The translations under genes were made by a program, and so were the position numbers. 6,617 nucleotides of DNA from Pseudomonadota bacterium (GTDB lineage: Bacteria > Pseudomonadota > Alphaproteobacteria > Rhizobiales > Hyphomicrobiaceae), in assembly GCA_023428365.1 (NCBI GenBank), contig JAEYYQ010000062.1:1-6617 (forward strand), written 5' to 3'. The first letter of the stretch is position 1. Every line of letters begins with the position of its first letter. The notes under the pieces were generated by a model, which saw only the letters and a list, made by a program, of their open reading frames with translations, ran no database searches and had not been told where the DNA came from. This document shows, piece by piece, positions 6,227 through 6,617 of this stretch.

Positions 6227-6617
6227 ATGAACGAGCAAACGAAGTCATCTGCCTTTCCGTCCACGCCGCTTGAAGTTAATCTCGAGGGGCTGCCGTTTAA
6301 AACGGATAAGGGGGTGGGGACGCGCGCCGCAGCCGGTCTCCTCGTGCTGGAAACAGACCAGACCATCGAAGATGAATTTCGCGCCATCTGGCCAACGGAG
6401 GGCGTCGCGCTTTATGCGGCGCGGCTTCACAATGATGCGCAAATTACGCCCGAAACACTCAAAGAGATGGAAGGACTGATCGCGCCGACAACGAAGCTGT
6501 TGCCATTTATGGTGGACCTTCCCGTCGTCGCGTTTGCCTGTACGTCCGGGTCGTTGGTGATCGGTGAGCAGAGGGTTGCGGAGCTGGTGAAAACCGTCCG
6601 CCCGAACGCTGCTGTCA
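6227..6617 (+). CDS. Maleate isomerase / Asp-Glu racemase superfamily protein, 3' end outside window
   Basis: The first 130 residues of this gene are in the window and no stop is reached. From residue 30 the reading is GTRAAAGLLVLETDQTIEDEFRAIWP, then GVALYAARLHND and ITPETLKEMEGLI, followed by VVAFACTSGSLVIG at 100-113. This pattern is typical of the maleate cis-trans isomerase, arylmalonate decarboxylase, EutA and Asp/Glu racemase superfamily. Cys105 in ACTSGS is the expected first catalytic cysteine. The second catalytic cysteine would be in the missing C-terminal half. A polar 29-residue lead precedes the fold. ATG at 6227 is the first in-frame ATG after a stop at 6179-6181. The ribosome binding site is weak, and TTG at 6209 is an alternative. 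The gene is transcribed away from the transporter operon, from a shared control region, so it probably serves the same pathway. Isomerase, racemase and decarboxylase cannot be told apart from this half. Confidence 0.82.
   Translation, partial: MNEQTKSSAFPSTPLEVNLEGLPFKTDKGVGTRAAAGLLVLETDQTIEDEFRAIWPTEGVALYAARLHNDAQITPETLKEMEGLIAPTTKLLPFMVDLPVVAFACTSGSLVIGEQRVAELVKTVRPNAAV

Overview
The window is about 60% GC by eye and densely packed. It carries short intergenic gaps, a Tat-exported TRAP receptor and divergent promoters with TTGAC-type -35 boxes. This fits an alphaproteobacterium, most likely from the Hyphomicrobiales (Bradyrhizobium/Xanthobacter-like). That placement is inferred from protein style and codon use, not from a search. 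No rRNA, tRNA, CRISPR array, insertion sequence or prophage signal was seen.

Layout. Seven complete genes run on the minus strand. In transcription order they are: a TRAP receptor dctP (6101 to 5022), small permease dctQ (4977 to 4477), large permease dctM (4463 to 3147), an 88-base gap with a strong hairpin, a RidA-family imine hydrolase (3058 to 2708), a DadA-type FAD amino acid dehydrogenase (2694 to 1441), a PaaI-type hotdog thioesterase (1448 to 1008), and an M19 membrane-dipeptidase-family protein (998 to 3). Spacings are 44, 13, 88, 13, -8 and 9 bases, so this looks like one import-plus-catabolism operon, possibly with a second control point before ridA. A 125-base regulatory region (6102-6226) separates dctP from a plus-strand gene cut by the window end. 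That gene belongs to the maleate isomerase / Asp-Glu racemase / arylmalonate decarboxylase superfamily.

How the parts may work together (inference). The TRAP system would import a small carboxylate, possibly an amino or 2-oxo acid derivative. The DadA-like enzyme would oxidise an amine or amino acid to an imine, and RidA would hydrolyse the reactive imine/enamine to the keto compound. The M19-like protein, thioesterase and isomerase/racemase would then handle an amide, a CoA ester and a stereochemical or cis-trans step. The substrate cannot be named from sequence alone.

Most notable points: the M19-family protein lacks the HxD and Glu metal ligands of classical dipeptidases; the divergent promoter region has a 12-base perfect palindrome placed where one repressor could block both directions; the hairpin sits just ahead of the ridA ribosome binding site; and the gene combination itself suggests an uncharacterised amino-acid-derivative pathway.
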